From: Bryoerythrophyllum caledonicum
Lineage: Eukaryota; Streptophyta; Bryopsida; Pottiales; Pottiaceae
DNA: 64,000 nucleotides
Assembly (NCBI GenBank): GCA_963971425.1
Contig: OZ020517.1
Coordinates: 746,501-810,500 of the forward strand
Direction: 5' to 3'
Position numbers and translations under genes: made by a program. Under the pieces are notes generated by a model. That model did not search any database, was not told the origin of the DNA, and was given only the letters and a program-made list of their open reading frames with translations. Shown one piece after another: positions 22,866 to 32,924 of this stretch. Positions within the stretch are counted from its first letter, which is position 1. Each line of letters starts with the position of its first letter.

Positions 22866-23040
22866 CTATGCGTTGGCCGCCCTGGACGGACAGATGAACA
22901 GCGAGGGAATATGCCGTTGCTACAGCCGCAATATTGCCCAGGACAAATATCTGCCTCAACGGACCCTGGAGCTTGTCCACGGCGGCTTGGAACTCCGAGC
23001 TCCGCACGAAGTGATTCAGGTTGTAGTCCGTCTTTCACAT
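22866..23040 (-). pseudogene. Captured exon-like fragment of an unrecognised gene
   Basis: On the minus strand a frame reads TDYNLNHFVRSSEFQAAVDK then GPLRQIFVLGNIAAVATAYS, followed by a weakly hydrophobic tail. The base composition is GC-richer than the flanking element, as for the other captured pieces. It is probably a fragment of a host coding sequence. The identity is unknown. Confidence 0.35.
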
Positions 23041-23068
23041 GGTCTCGCACTTAGTATGTCGGCGCCAT

Positions 23069-23222
23069 CCCACACCTGTAAAGTCCAACCTCGGTCTTGT
23101 TCCTCGCCATGACACAATCTCGGCATGATGCGTAGGGAAGTCACCATCCCAAACCTGTAAAGTCCAACCTCGGTCTCGTTCCTCGCCGTGACACAATCTC
23201 GGCATGATGCGTAGGGGAGTCA
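23069..23222 (+). repeat. Tandem duplication, about 78-bp unit
   Basis: The segment containing CCTGTAAAGTCCAACCTCGG, TCCTCGCC, TGACACAATCTCGGCATGAT and GCGTAGGG occurs twice in tandem between 23069 and 23222, differing at a few positions. Confidence 0.8.
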
Positions 23223-23340
23223 GGACGGTTCGGTACACCATGGCGAGGCGGCGTTCATAGAGATGTGGTTGTTGAGCTTCAGCGATGCGCTGGCCATGAG
23301 CGCGTACTCGACGTTCGGGTACATCGCGCAGGGGCTCGGG
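23221..23340 (+). pseudogene. Fragment of a plant xyloglucan-type fucosyltransferase
   Basis: A frame of 40 codons reads AFIEMWLLSFSDALAMSAYS followed directly by TFGYIAQGLG. Plant alpha-1,2-fucosyltransferases of family GT37, which add fucose to xyloglucan and related glycans in the Golgi, carry a conserved block of the form AEMxLLSxxDxLVTSxxSTFGYVAQGLGG near the C-terminal part of the enzyme. Only this block is clear. The frame is lost after 23340, although GC-rich coding-like DNA continues to about 23450. It sits inside the CACTA element, so I interpret it as a captured host gene fragment. It is not functional. Confidence 0.65.
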
Positions 23341-23510
23341 TCATGCGCGACACAGTGTATCTGAACATCAAGGAGGAGCTGCAGGCGGCGCCCAACACGA
23401 CGGCGTGCTTTGACTGGCGCCGCAGCTCCGGCAAGGAGCTTAGGATCAGCTCATTAACATATCACTTCCTCTTCTTTGTTCTACTATTTGTGATCAGGGT
23501 TTAGAGACCA

Positions 23511-24240
23511 GTTATAGAATATATTACTCTGCGAAGTTATTTCTTGGTGATGAAGTAATTTAGTTCTAACATATATTACTCTAGCTAGTTATTTTCTAGT
23601 AAGACAGTAATTCTTTTCAAACGTATCACTAATGAATGACATAGACATAATCCAAGTCAGCAGTATCTGACAAAACCCTACATCCATCCACGTTAGCAAA
23701 TTATCCAAAGTGCCAACGATCTGATTGGAAGTTATAAAAAATTATTCAGTAGTCATTTTTCAGTTATAGAATATATTACTCTGCCGAGTTATTTCTCGGT
23801 GATGGAGTAATTTGTCTGAAGGGTATTACTAAATCCAAGTCACCACCTACTTGCCACATCAGCAATGTCAAACAAGTAGACATCCATCTACGTCATAATT
23901 TCTAAAAAGTATCCTCAAGTTATTTTTTAGTTATAAAATATATTACTGCACCAAGTAATATTTTAGTGACGTAGTGATTTGTGCCGAATGTGATACTAAG
24001 GAATTACTGGAATACAATCCAAGTCATCAGCTATTTGCCACATCAACAATGTCCAACAGAAGTAGACATCCATCTACTTCAACAATTTTCTAAAAATACC
24101 TATGAGTTATTTTTGAGTTCTAACATATATTACTGTAGCATGTATTTTCTAGTGAGAGAGTAATTTTTTTCAAACGTATCACTAATGAATCACTAAGGCA
24201 CAACCCTAGTCAGTCACCTTCTTGCCACGTCAACACTACC
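23511..24240 (+). repeat. Right subterminal repeats of the CACTA element
   Basis: At least three diverged units share AATATATTACTCTGC-like, GTTATTT-TTGGTGATG-like, AATCCAAGTCA and AGTAGACATCCATCTAC phrases. They fill the DNA next to the right terminus, mirroring the repeat-rich left side. Confidence 0.65.
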
Positions 24241-24466
24241 GAATGAAGCATGGATGAAAACACTGGAATGACGATAAGAACGATGTTGGCCATCACATGG
24301 TTTTCATCACCTCTCTGCCCGCAAAAACTTAAATTACTGTAAAATGACTAGGGTAGCTAGCTAGCTAGATCCGGGCAGCGTCTGCAGATCCTGAGTAATT
24401 CTGTAGTAATTGTTTTATGGCTAGTCATTTGTGCTGTAGTCATTTATAGGTCGATTTCCCGTAGTG

Positions 24467-24770
24467 AGTACTACTATATAAGAAAGGTGACCCCTCAATA
24501 CTTCCCCACCATAGACCAATTGCCTTAGCGAATACCATATATAAACTCTTCACAACCACATTCACATCCATTCTATCTTCATACGGGGAGAAATACCAAA
24601 TCTTACATGATAGTCAAGGCTTCTGTGCGGAAAGAAGTACCGCTAGACAACTCCAAACCTTAATTGCCGCACTTGAAGACTCACGAATTACAAACCAAGA
24701 TATATACATCTTATATATTGATTTTAAAAATGGATTTGGTTCCATCCATCACGCAAGACTATTAGCAATT
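24467..24770 (+). pseudogene. LINE ORF2, middle piece of the RT domain
   Basis: The frame reads LLYKKGDPSILPHHRPIALA, then NTIYKLFT, QGFCAERSTARQLQTLI and YILYIDFKNGFGSIHHARLL. These are RT fingers/palm motifs, with YIDFKNGF matching the first catalytic Asp block (F/Y-x-D-F-x-x-A/G-F). The piece lies between the CACTA element and the 12.5-kb element and ends at the AATT duplicated by the latter (24767-24770). Confidence 0.85.
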
Positions 24771-25350
24771 AACACGCAATTAAGCAATTATGCACTTGGC
24801 CATTTAAAAGTGCACTTGGGTACAACGGCGGCCATTGCGAACAAAAGTGGCAAAATTGCAAAAAAAAAAAAAAAATCAATGAAAAAAAAAGGTTTCCAAA
24901 GGAAAAAAAATTGAGCTTCTGCAACAATATTACGTACAATTATGGTTGTTAATATTGGAAGCGATTTTTTGGCATTTTCAACTAGTTTTTGGTGGCCCCT
25001 CGTTAATACAAGATAAATGTGTATTTAATATAGTTTCACAGTATTTCAAAGATAGATTTGAAGGATTGTAGTATACAAACAGGCGTAATCACAAAAAAAC
25101 ATACTCTATGCGAGGGTTGGCAGTTGATTAAAGGATATTCATAATTCTACGTAGTACATAATGCATACAATGGTGGAAATTAAATATAGATTCTTCTACA
25201 AATGGACTTAGCACCAATAGTAAAATTACCTTTACTCTATAGGATTAATGACATAACGTCTTACATCACCCTTAGAATATACTACTCTTATACATACACT
25301 ATATATCAATTACCATACACAACTAGTATACTCTTATAAAGGCACACTAT

Positions 25351-28300
25351 CTACTCCATAGAATTTAGGGCTGCTTGCAAACGGTCATCATCGATAGCTT
25401 CGGTTTGCATTGCAATATATTGTAGGATATGAGCCTTTGCCGATTGAAGAATGTGAATCCTGCTTTCAACCTGCACTCCAAATACATTGCGTTTTCTCCA
25501 CCCGCTGGCCCCGGACATGGTTCTTTCCAGTGTGTCTACCCATGAAAAAATGCATGCATCTTTCTCTACCCAACTATGGCTCTCTCTAGATGGCTTCCAG
25601 AATGAATCCATGCAATTTGCATACCGTTGTGCAGAAGACCCATGTCCATCAACAACCCCCCTTTGGATGATGGGCCAATACCAACAAACCTTTATCTTAA
25701 GTCTCCATCGGTTTTTTCCTTTCTCAATCATTTTCCCCACATAGAATAATACACCGCCTTCTATTTCTACTCGATCAACACTCAAGGCTACAAATTGTCC
25801 ACAACTGATATCAGATTGTGGATTAAATGGTGGAAATGGGTCGTGATTACCTTCATACATTGTTCCTTCTTCGGCGCGTTCCTCAACATAGTTGCGCTCT
25901 GTTTGTTGTGCACTACGCACTGCTTGATTAGAGGGTCTTTCTCTACGAGGACCAAAGTATCCTCGAGCCTTGGCATTTGGAAGCATCGCCACTACCTGCT
26001 CTACGACATTTACCTCGCGATTTTCTTCACTTGCACCATCCATTCCATTCAAAGATGCACTTCCTGTAGGTCCGGTGTTGGAGAACTCTAAAGGCCAAAA
26101 CGGTGAGGTACAATGTTCATTGCTACGGTCTTTGTGTGGAAATTGAGCTAAATAGAGTTTCAATCTTTCAGCCTCTACTTTTGCCTCACGATTCTTGTCC
26201 TCATGCTCCAACCTTTGAATGCACCTTTGTTTATATGTAATGAAGTCATTCAACGCCTTCAACTCCCGTTCGTCCGCTGCAAATACTTGCGCAAACGATG
26301 GTCGCTCATCCCTATTTGGCAACGACCTCAAAGTTTTTGTCCCTGCCTCCGGTCCCCATGGATCCTTGCAATAATGCTTATGTTGTACTCAAACCTCACG
26401 AGTCCCTTCTCGATTGTCCATATAGAATCGCATGTGGTGCGGAAATGTTATGCCCACCAATGAATCCTGACATGTCGGTAAGTGAGGAGTTATGAACAAC
26501 TTCCAATTCCATACATTCTCTAGCAGTCTGGCGCTAACAAATGCCTTCGTAGAAGATGTTCCTTGTTCTATAAGACTAATCATTTCCTTCAACGAGTCCA
26601 CGTCCGACCTCTTCAACGTATTTGATATACAACTGAAGCGTTGATCAATATCTTCGTGTGTATGGCCCACTATAAAAAAAGATAGTTCCACCTCCTGAAA
26701 AAACCCCAATCCCACCAATGTAGCACATAGAGCAAACATATAACTGTTTTTGTTCTCGCGTGTGCAGTTGTCCGCCTGAATTCGCAGTGTTGGTGGCAAA
26801 AAGCCCCTCCTCCGCAGCACATCTCCTATCACGTACAACAATGTACTCACGACTTGGTTGCTATTGTGTTTGTGGTGAGCCCCAAACCACACGTCGCAAT
26901 ATAAACCAATCCCATGTACAAGAGCACCTCACAGATGGGTCTTCACAAACCGGTGTTCAATGTTCTTCACAGTCTGACGCATCCTCGGTACCATGGTCGT
27001 GTTTTGGTCCATGCCATCCACTACAATGCAAATGTACAACTCAGGGCTAATACAACACGACCTCTTGAATATCCAATAATGCCTACGTTCTTCCATTTGG
27101 TTGCGCAGATACAACATAAACAACTCCTTTATCTTTATCCTTGCATCCGCATTGGTGGTTCCCTCCGTGGCACATTTATACTCCCAACAATGATAACACT
27201 TTGAGAATCTCAAGAATGGAGGTACCTGAACGTGGGGATACTTGATGCGCCACATCCTCCGGAACGAACTCATAGAAATGGTCTCCTCAATACAAATTCT
27301 CTTGACTTCCTCGTTCACTTAATTGAATACTTAATTTGGCTGTATTCATAGGAAGGAGAATGAGAGGCACCACTTTGTTGTCACTCTTACGGCAAATACA
27401 GCGATGAGGTTGAGGACAACCAGCTTCATCGACAAACGATTTAAAGCAAGCCTCTGCCGCAGACATTCTAGTGCTTTCTCTGATCTGATCTGAAAGGGTA
27501 TTGCCGTGAATTGATGTCACTCTTCCATATATTAGACAGTCCTTCTTCAATTGTTTAAAGCGCCGCTGTGAATATCCAACCCCAAGAGCGTAGCAAGCAT
27601 TGCAAACTTATTTCCCATCTAACTTTATTACAAACTTGTCTCGACGAGTTCCTTCCGTCCTTATGTAAAAAGAAATCAGCATCTGTCTCATCCACGTACT
27701 TCGTACTGAAAACTCATTGGCCCATGCATTATATCGCATGTCCAATAGATACCTTTCTGGAACGTCCCTCAAACAAATGCGTTTGCATCCTCCTTGTGCC
27801 ATTGCAATTTGCACGCTTCTAAAGGATATCTTAGATGGTGCAGCTTCTGTCTATGATGGCTCTCTTGAATCTCTCCTTCTCCTATTTTGCATAGAATATG
27901 GACGACGTGCTGGTCTAACATAAGCAAATCTATTTACATGGGGCAAATCTTGGATGTTTGAAGGAGAAGGTTGGGAAAACGGCGAATTTTCATCTATGGC
28001 GTTTGAAGCATGACTACTGCGTCGAGACCTCTCGGTGGATCCTGGTGTGTTAATGAACGCAGGAAAATGAAATTCAGGGGCCATCACTTGTGTAGGCGCT
28101 ATCTGTGATCCAATGTCACCATGAACAGCTGTACTATCAGGTTCAACAGGCACTACACATAGCAAAGACCGATGCCAACGAATGATCAAGCCCACACACA
28201 TGCCAAGGCGTTCTCCTACAATCTCTCCGGTCCAATGCAATGCATCATCTACGCTAGTGATACGCACCGCCACCTCGAATGGGAACAACTTCGACCCATT

Positions 28301-28546
28301 CAATTCCATGCCACTTTTGAATGCATGCTCCCTGGTTGCTAAGCCCACCACATCTCCTCTCTCAGAAAGCAATTCTACCACCCTTTCTAATTCAGATGTC
28401 ATTATCCCAACAAATCTCTGTTGAAATTGCCTTGCATGTGCTGCTCGTACTAATCGTGCCCCCACAGAGCTATTGGAATGCATATTATCCCTTTGGATGT
28501 GTGGCCGTATCGAATGAGTCTGAATTGTGCGGCTCTCTATTATCAC
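25351..28546 (-). pseudogene. DDE-like transposase (HTHEDIDQ family), decayed
   Basis: The gene reads leftward from 28546. The N-terminal 230 residues are poorly conserved, with an ENSPFSQPSPS region that looks disordered. Then come CNACYALGVGYSQRRFKQLK near 27550-27600, a Cys-rich segment (CPQPHRCIC), WRIKYPHV and CYHCWEYKC. The candidate catalytic blocks are VDGMDQ (about 27004-27021), QADNCTREN (about 26749-26775) and GHTHEDIDQ (about 26641-26667). These spacings fit an RNase H-fold DDE/D transposase. The sequence resembles the domain catalogued as DUF7869 in many uncharacterised algal, moss and invertebrate proteins. Frame-disrupting changes are stops at 27851 (TAG), 27608 (TAA), 26929 (TGA) and 26389 (TGA), plus one shift near 27310. 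The C-terminal 320 residues contain a charged helix. The copy is inactive. Confidence 0.7.
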
Positions 28547-28789
28547 TATTAAAAAAATATGAACATTATGGCTGCATATTAGTCAAAATACATGTACTAA
28601 TTGTTAACCTTCAAAACACCATTCATCTGATAAAAGATATGTTTCTAAACACATATTTACTGTTCAATATATGATGATGGTATTGGACCTTTTGATAAAA
28701 CTGCTTTGAAATTAAAAAAATTAAGAATTTGTAGAGCATGAACTCCTTGCACGGAGTTTTTACCCCTAAAGGTACAATGACAGTCTTAC

Positions 28790-29395
28790 ATCAAAAACAC
28801 TTCAAAATTGTTGGATTAAAGTGCAACGAACAAAAAAGGAAACAAAAACTTTTATTTCTAGTTTCGACCTTAGGATCTCAATAAAGACTTATTATGAAAT
28901 ATATTGAAAAAATTCATAAACTTTGACCGCACGGATTGAAAGATAATAGTGTTTGAAGTCAAGCATATGGTTCATATTCTTTCCTGCGTGCAGTGGATCA
29001 GCAGACTTTGACTTCATTTGATGTCTAATTTTTGCACTACAGCAGGTCTAAATCCACTACCATCTTGTTAAGCATGATGTTAGTTCCTTGTACACCAATT
29101 TTTAGAGGTAGAGAACAGGTGTAGCATATTCAAAACATCTATGCAAGGAGTGGAAGTTCAGAATTTGTTAATTCACACTTTAATTTTTTGTGAACTTAAT
29201 ATGTTTTAGATTGGTAGTCCAAATGGTCTATAAGAAGGTTTACACCACATATTGTTGTGGAAAAAATAAAAAGTGAAAAATAAAAAGATATCTAGGTTTT
29301 CTTTGGAAAACAAGAAGTTTTTTGGTACGTTGTCCAACAATGAGTGACAATGTGTGAAAATGTTTGACTTAGGTTGATATGTTATTTTTCACTAA
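28790..29395 (+). repeat. Diverged direct repeat, left copy (about 600 bp)
   Basis: This segment aligns with 31945-32555 in the same orientation. Shared phrases include TAGGATCTCAATAA, CCGCACGGATTGAAAGAT, GGATCAGCAGACTTTGACTT and TTTTTTGGTAC. The two copies are substantially diverged. They could be remnants of LTRs or of another repeat family, as no TG...CA ends are clear. Confidence 0.65.
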
Positions 29396-30827
29396 ATACA
29401 AGAATTTATTTTGACAACATCAAGGAAAATAATATTACTTGCGAGTACAGAAAATCTCACATTCAACAGAGTGTCCTAGCAATAGATTTTGGACGTGCCG
29501 GATTTGCCTGCTCTCCCCATTTGAAATTCAAAACCCTAGAACTTTTTGATCAAATGTCCAATTTAGGTAAAAATTGTATTCCCACTAAAGTCTTGGTAAT
29601 GCCTTTGTATAGTAAAATTTTCAAAGATGAATGTTAGAAATTGACACCATAGGAACCTGACCGAACTTTCAAGAAGCGAATTTTTGACACTTGATCCTTT
29701 AGGGGATAAATATGCTACACCCCTTTTGCATCCCTAAACATTGGTATAAAATAGAACTAATATCATTTCTGACATGATGATAATAAATCTAGATCATATG
29801 TGATGCAATCTTTTGAATCCAAGTGAACTTAAATGAAGGGAATCCACTGAACCTAAGGAAGAAAATGAACCATGTTGTCTACTTGCTATTATTGACACCA
29901 TTGGAACTTGTCACAATTGCTAATAAAAGAAAGGGTTTGTACATCCACATAAAGGTTATTCTACAAACAACATAGTACAGAAGCTCAATCAACACATAAT
30001 ATTAAAGTTGTATAAAAATAAATGTTTACCTCAAGATACGTTGCAGGTGTTAGTGGTACACGCACTGGTGCTTGATGGCGTTCAACATTATGTCACCATT
30101 CCATCGTTGTTGTTGAACATGTTTTCCAACTCTTCCCACTTTACCTACAACACATGCATAAAATTTATATGGTAAACTATGCGATAAAAACTCCTAATTA
30201 TCTTCGTATTACATATAGCCCAAAATATTAATATAATATATAAAAAGTTTAAACAAAAGGAGAAACAAAGCAAAAGGTCCAAAGTTCTAAAGTCAAACTT
30301 TGACTAGTAAACTTGGGGCACAAGGTTCCAACATGGATATAAGGTTTCTATGCAAGTCTAGAGGTCTCTTCCCTTCCCAGTTCTAAGGTGAGCTCTCTTG
30401 CAATCGAAACCTCAAGGCCATGAGCATTTTTCTTCATTCACTAATTTCTGTCAACTTTGTATGTACTGTGTAGATTGGAGGACATTTGCACATCGAGGAG
30501 ATTTTTGCAAATTTGGTAAGCTTTGTTTAAATTCTGAATATGAGGGAACTCCAGGGTTAGGTTCAGGATGATTAAAGTCAGTTAGAGTAACAATAGAGAG
30601 CAGCACCAATATTGGAGCACACAACTGAAAACAAGAACTTCAATATGTTTAAAATTGCAATTACAACAAAAGTTTAATGTTCGCACAAGATAGCACTCAA
30701 CAACTAGACAGTGCAAGTTTCGTACTATTGAAACACTGACACAAAAACCACACAAAATTGAAGTCAAGAGATAGCTCGTAGAATGGCACTAAGTCCTAAA
30801 TATAGCACATCAGCACACTACCTGAAA

Positions 30828-30945
30828 CCCTAGCCGCCCCAACCAAATCCTAGCCGCCATAATCAAATCCTAGCCGCCATAATCAAACCCTAGCCGCCAC
30901 AACCAAACCCTAGCTGCCGCAACCAAACCCTAGCCGCCGTTCCCA
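30828..30945 (+). repeat. Tandem CCTAGCCGCC array, 21-bp unit
   Basis: About five units of CCTAGCCGCCATAATCAAAT and variants lie in tandem. They contain AAACCCTA-like telo-box phrases common in plant 5' regions. They precede a GC-rich stretch and the sequence gap. Confidence 0.75.
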
Positions 30946-31166
30946 TGGAGTTCGTGCAACACCTCATGACGCAACTATAGACTGGGGGTGTGCGGGCGCT
31001 CACTCTCCAACTGCTAGTGGTCCTCCATCCATCGAAAAATGTCATGGCCTTCATGATGCGTCGCACGCCACCTCTTGACGACGGTAAGGAAGAACTTCGT
31101 GGGCACCTGATTTTTCAGTTAAGGCGCCATTACATCAGAAAAGTCGCGCAACCCTCGTTGCGGCCT

Positions 31167-31366
31167 NNNNNNNNNNNNNNNNNNNNNNNNNNNNNNNNNN
31201 NNNNNNNNNNNNNNNNNNNNNNNNNNNNNNNNNNNNNNNNNNNNNNNNNNNNNNNNNNNNNNNNNNNNNNNNNNNNNNNNNNNNNNNNNNNNNNNNNNNN
31301 NNNNNNNNNNNNNNNNNNNNNNNNNNNNNNNNNNNNNNNNNNNNNNNNNNNNNNNNNNNNNNNNNN
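31167..31366. other. Assembly gap (200 N)
   Basis: An uninterrupted run of 200 N, a conventional placeholder length, so the real gap size is unknown. It lies in the middle of the 12.5-kb element, between GC-rich flanks. Confidence 0.99.
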
Positions 31367-31944
31367 CGCAGGCGCGGCGCAGACACGCTGCACGGCACAG
31401 GTGCTGTGCGAGCGCAGGTTTAAGTGTGGGCGGGGCGCGGGCTACTTCTCCGCAAAGACTCTCTCTTGTTGCAGCTGCTCTCTCCGCGGCTACTCTCTTT
31501 TTCACCATTCCTCACACCTATTCTCACACCCAAACTTTTCTCCTCCTCTCTCCCAAACCCTAGCCGCCCACACTTTCTCTCCCTCACAACTCCCCTCCAT
31601 TCCTCTCCCTCACAACTCTTCTCTCCTCACCCTCCGCCCTCACAAGCCCTTCTTTCACACACCGACAAGCCTCTCACTCCAAACCTTCTCTCTCACACTC
31701 ACAGCCTCCCTCACATCCACTGCCAGGGGTGTGCGCGCCCACACCCCTCCTACGACTACCCAAAGTTGCAAGTTGATATCCTTTGTTGATACCTTGAAAT
31801 CCAAACCCTAATCCAAACCCTAAATTGATACCCTAATTGATTACCCTGGTTGATAACCGGATATGGTACCCAGGAACTCATACCCTGGTGGTGATACCCT
31901 AGATATTGATATCCCAAGTACCTTGGTCCATAAAAGATGTAGAG

Positions 31945-32555
31945 AATATCTCAACCAAATATCGTTAAAAATGTTTGTTTTAGTGTAATTAGCAAGGAAA
32001 ATAAAATAAACTATTTTTTATAGGTTTAACCGTAGGATCTCAATAATGACTTATTTAGTAATATGCTCACAAAATTTCATAAAGTTTCACCGCACGGATT
32101 GAAAGATTATAATGTTTGAAGAAGTGAAAAGGCTCATTTTCTTCCCTGCGTTTTCTGGATCAGCAGACTTTGACTTCAATTGGTGTCACATTTTTGCACT
32201 ATAAAAGGTCTCAATTAATTACCATAATGTTGAGCATGATGTTACTTTGCTGTATACCAATTTTAAGAGTTAGAAAAGGGGTGTAGCATATTCCAAAAAA
32301 TTGTGCAATGAGTGGGGGTTCAAAAATTCTCAATTCACGTTATGTTTTTTTGTGAACTTAATATGGTTTGAAATGAGAATCCAAATGGTCAATACGAAGG
32401 TTTACATCACATAATGCCGTAGGTAAAATCAAAAGTGAATCATACAAAGATCTCAAAGTTTTATGTGGAAAAAGAGAAGTTTTTTGGTACTCTCCCCAAA
32501 AATGTGTGACAATGTGTGAAAATAATTGACTTGGATTAATATGCTATTTCACCAA
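31945..32555 (+). repeat. Diverged direct repeat, right copy (about 600 bp)
   Basis: This is the partner of 28790-29395. A third, shorter related fragment follows at about 32600-32690 (AGAGGTAGACAAGG and TGTGCAATGAGTGG). It ends just before the right-hand large ORF. Confidence 0.6.
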
Positions 32556-32924
32556 AGAACTAACAACATGCTTAACACAATGGTATTGGATTTAGATCTT
32601 GTGTAGTGCAACACTTTTTAGAGGTAGACAAGGGATATTGCATGTTCAAAAAAATTGTGCAATGAGTGGTGGTTCAAAAATTCTTATTCCATACTAATAG
32701 TGACTATCGTTTTGTAATGATATACAGGTTTTTTGAGTGTTGCGTTATGGCACCACCAAATATTGATAGAATCTGGGAGAGCCACAGCTGGTGGATCGCC
32801 GAAGTGGATGAGTTGAGCACCTTCTTATGGGTGACGGATTATCCCTTTGAGCTGGGGAAGCGTACATCGGCGTTAGGGAAGAGTTTTTGGCAAAATCCAG
32901 GCAATCATTCTTTGACGTGATGAT

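Larger units (their letters stand above)
20270..24466. mobile_element. 4.2-kb CACTA transposon with gene fragments, non-autonomous
   Basis: The ends are 16-bp inverted repeats: CACTACGGGAAATCGA on the left and TCGATTTCCCGTAGTG on the right, flanked by an AGT duplication (20267-20269 and 24467-24469). This is diagnostic for CACTA/EnSpm elements. Removing it joins the LINE RT as ...SFTVLLYKKGDP..., a good RT sequence. No CACTA transposase is visible. Inside are subterminal repeats at both ends, a 153-bp MITE, duplicated exon-like segments and a fucosyltransferase fragment, so it looks like a gene-capturing element mobilised in trans. Confidence 0.9.
28547..32924. other. Central region of the 12.5-kb element
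   Basis: No gene is recognised. The region separates the two divergently transcribed ORFs, so both promoters should lie here. It holds a pair of diverged direct repeats, CCTAGCCGCC repeats, a 200-bp sequence gap, a C/T-rich stretch at about 31450-31720 and ACCCTAA (telo-box-like) motifs at about 31800-31900. An upstream exon of the right-hand gene may lie at about 32660-32900 (reading APPNIDRIWESHSWW), but its splice sites are not certain. Confidence 0.5.

Noticed and set aside
28790..32555. Calling the 600-bp direct repeats LTRs of a retrotransposon
   Set aside because: No TG...CA ends, primer-binding site or pol domains are visible between them. They are kept as plain repeats.
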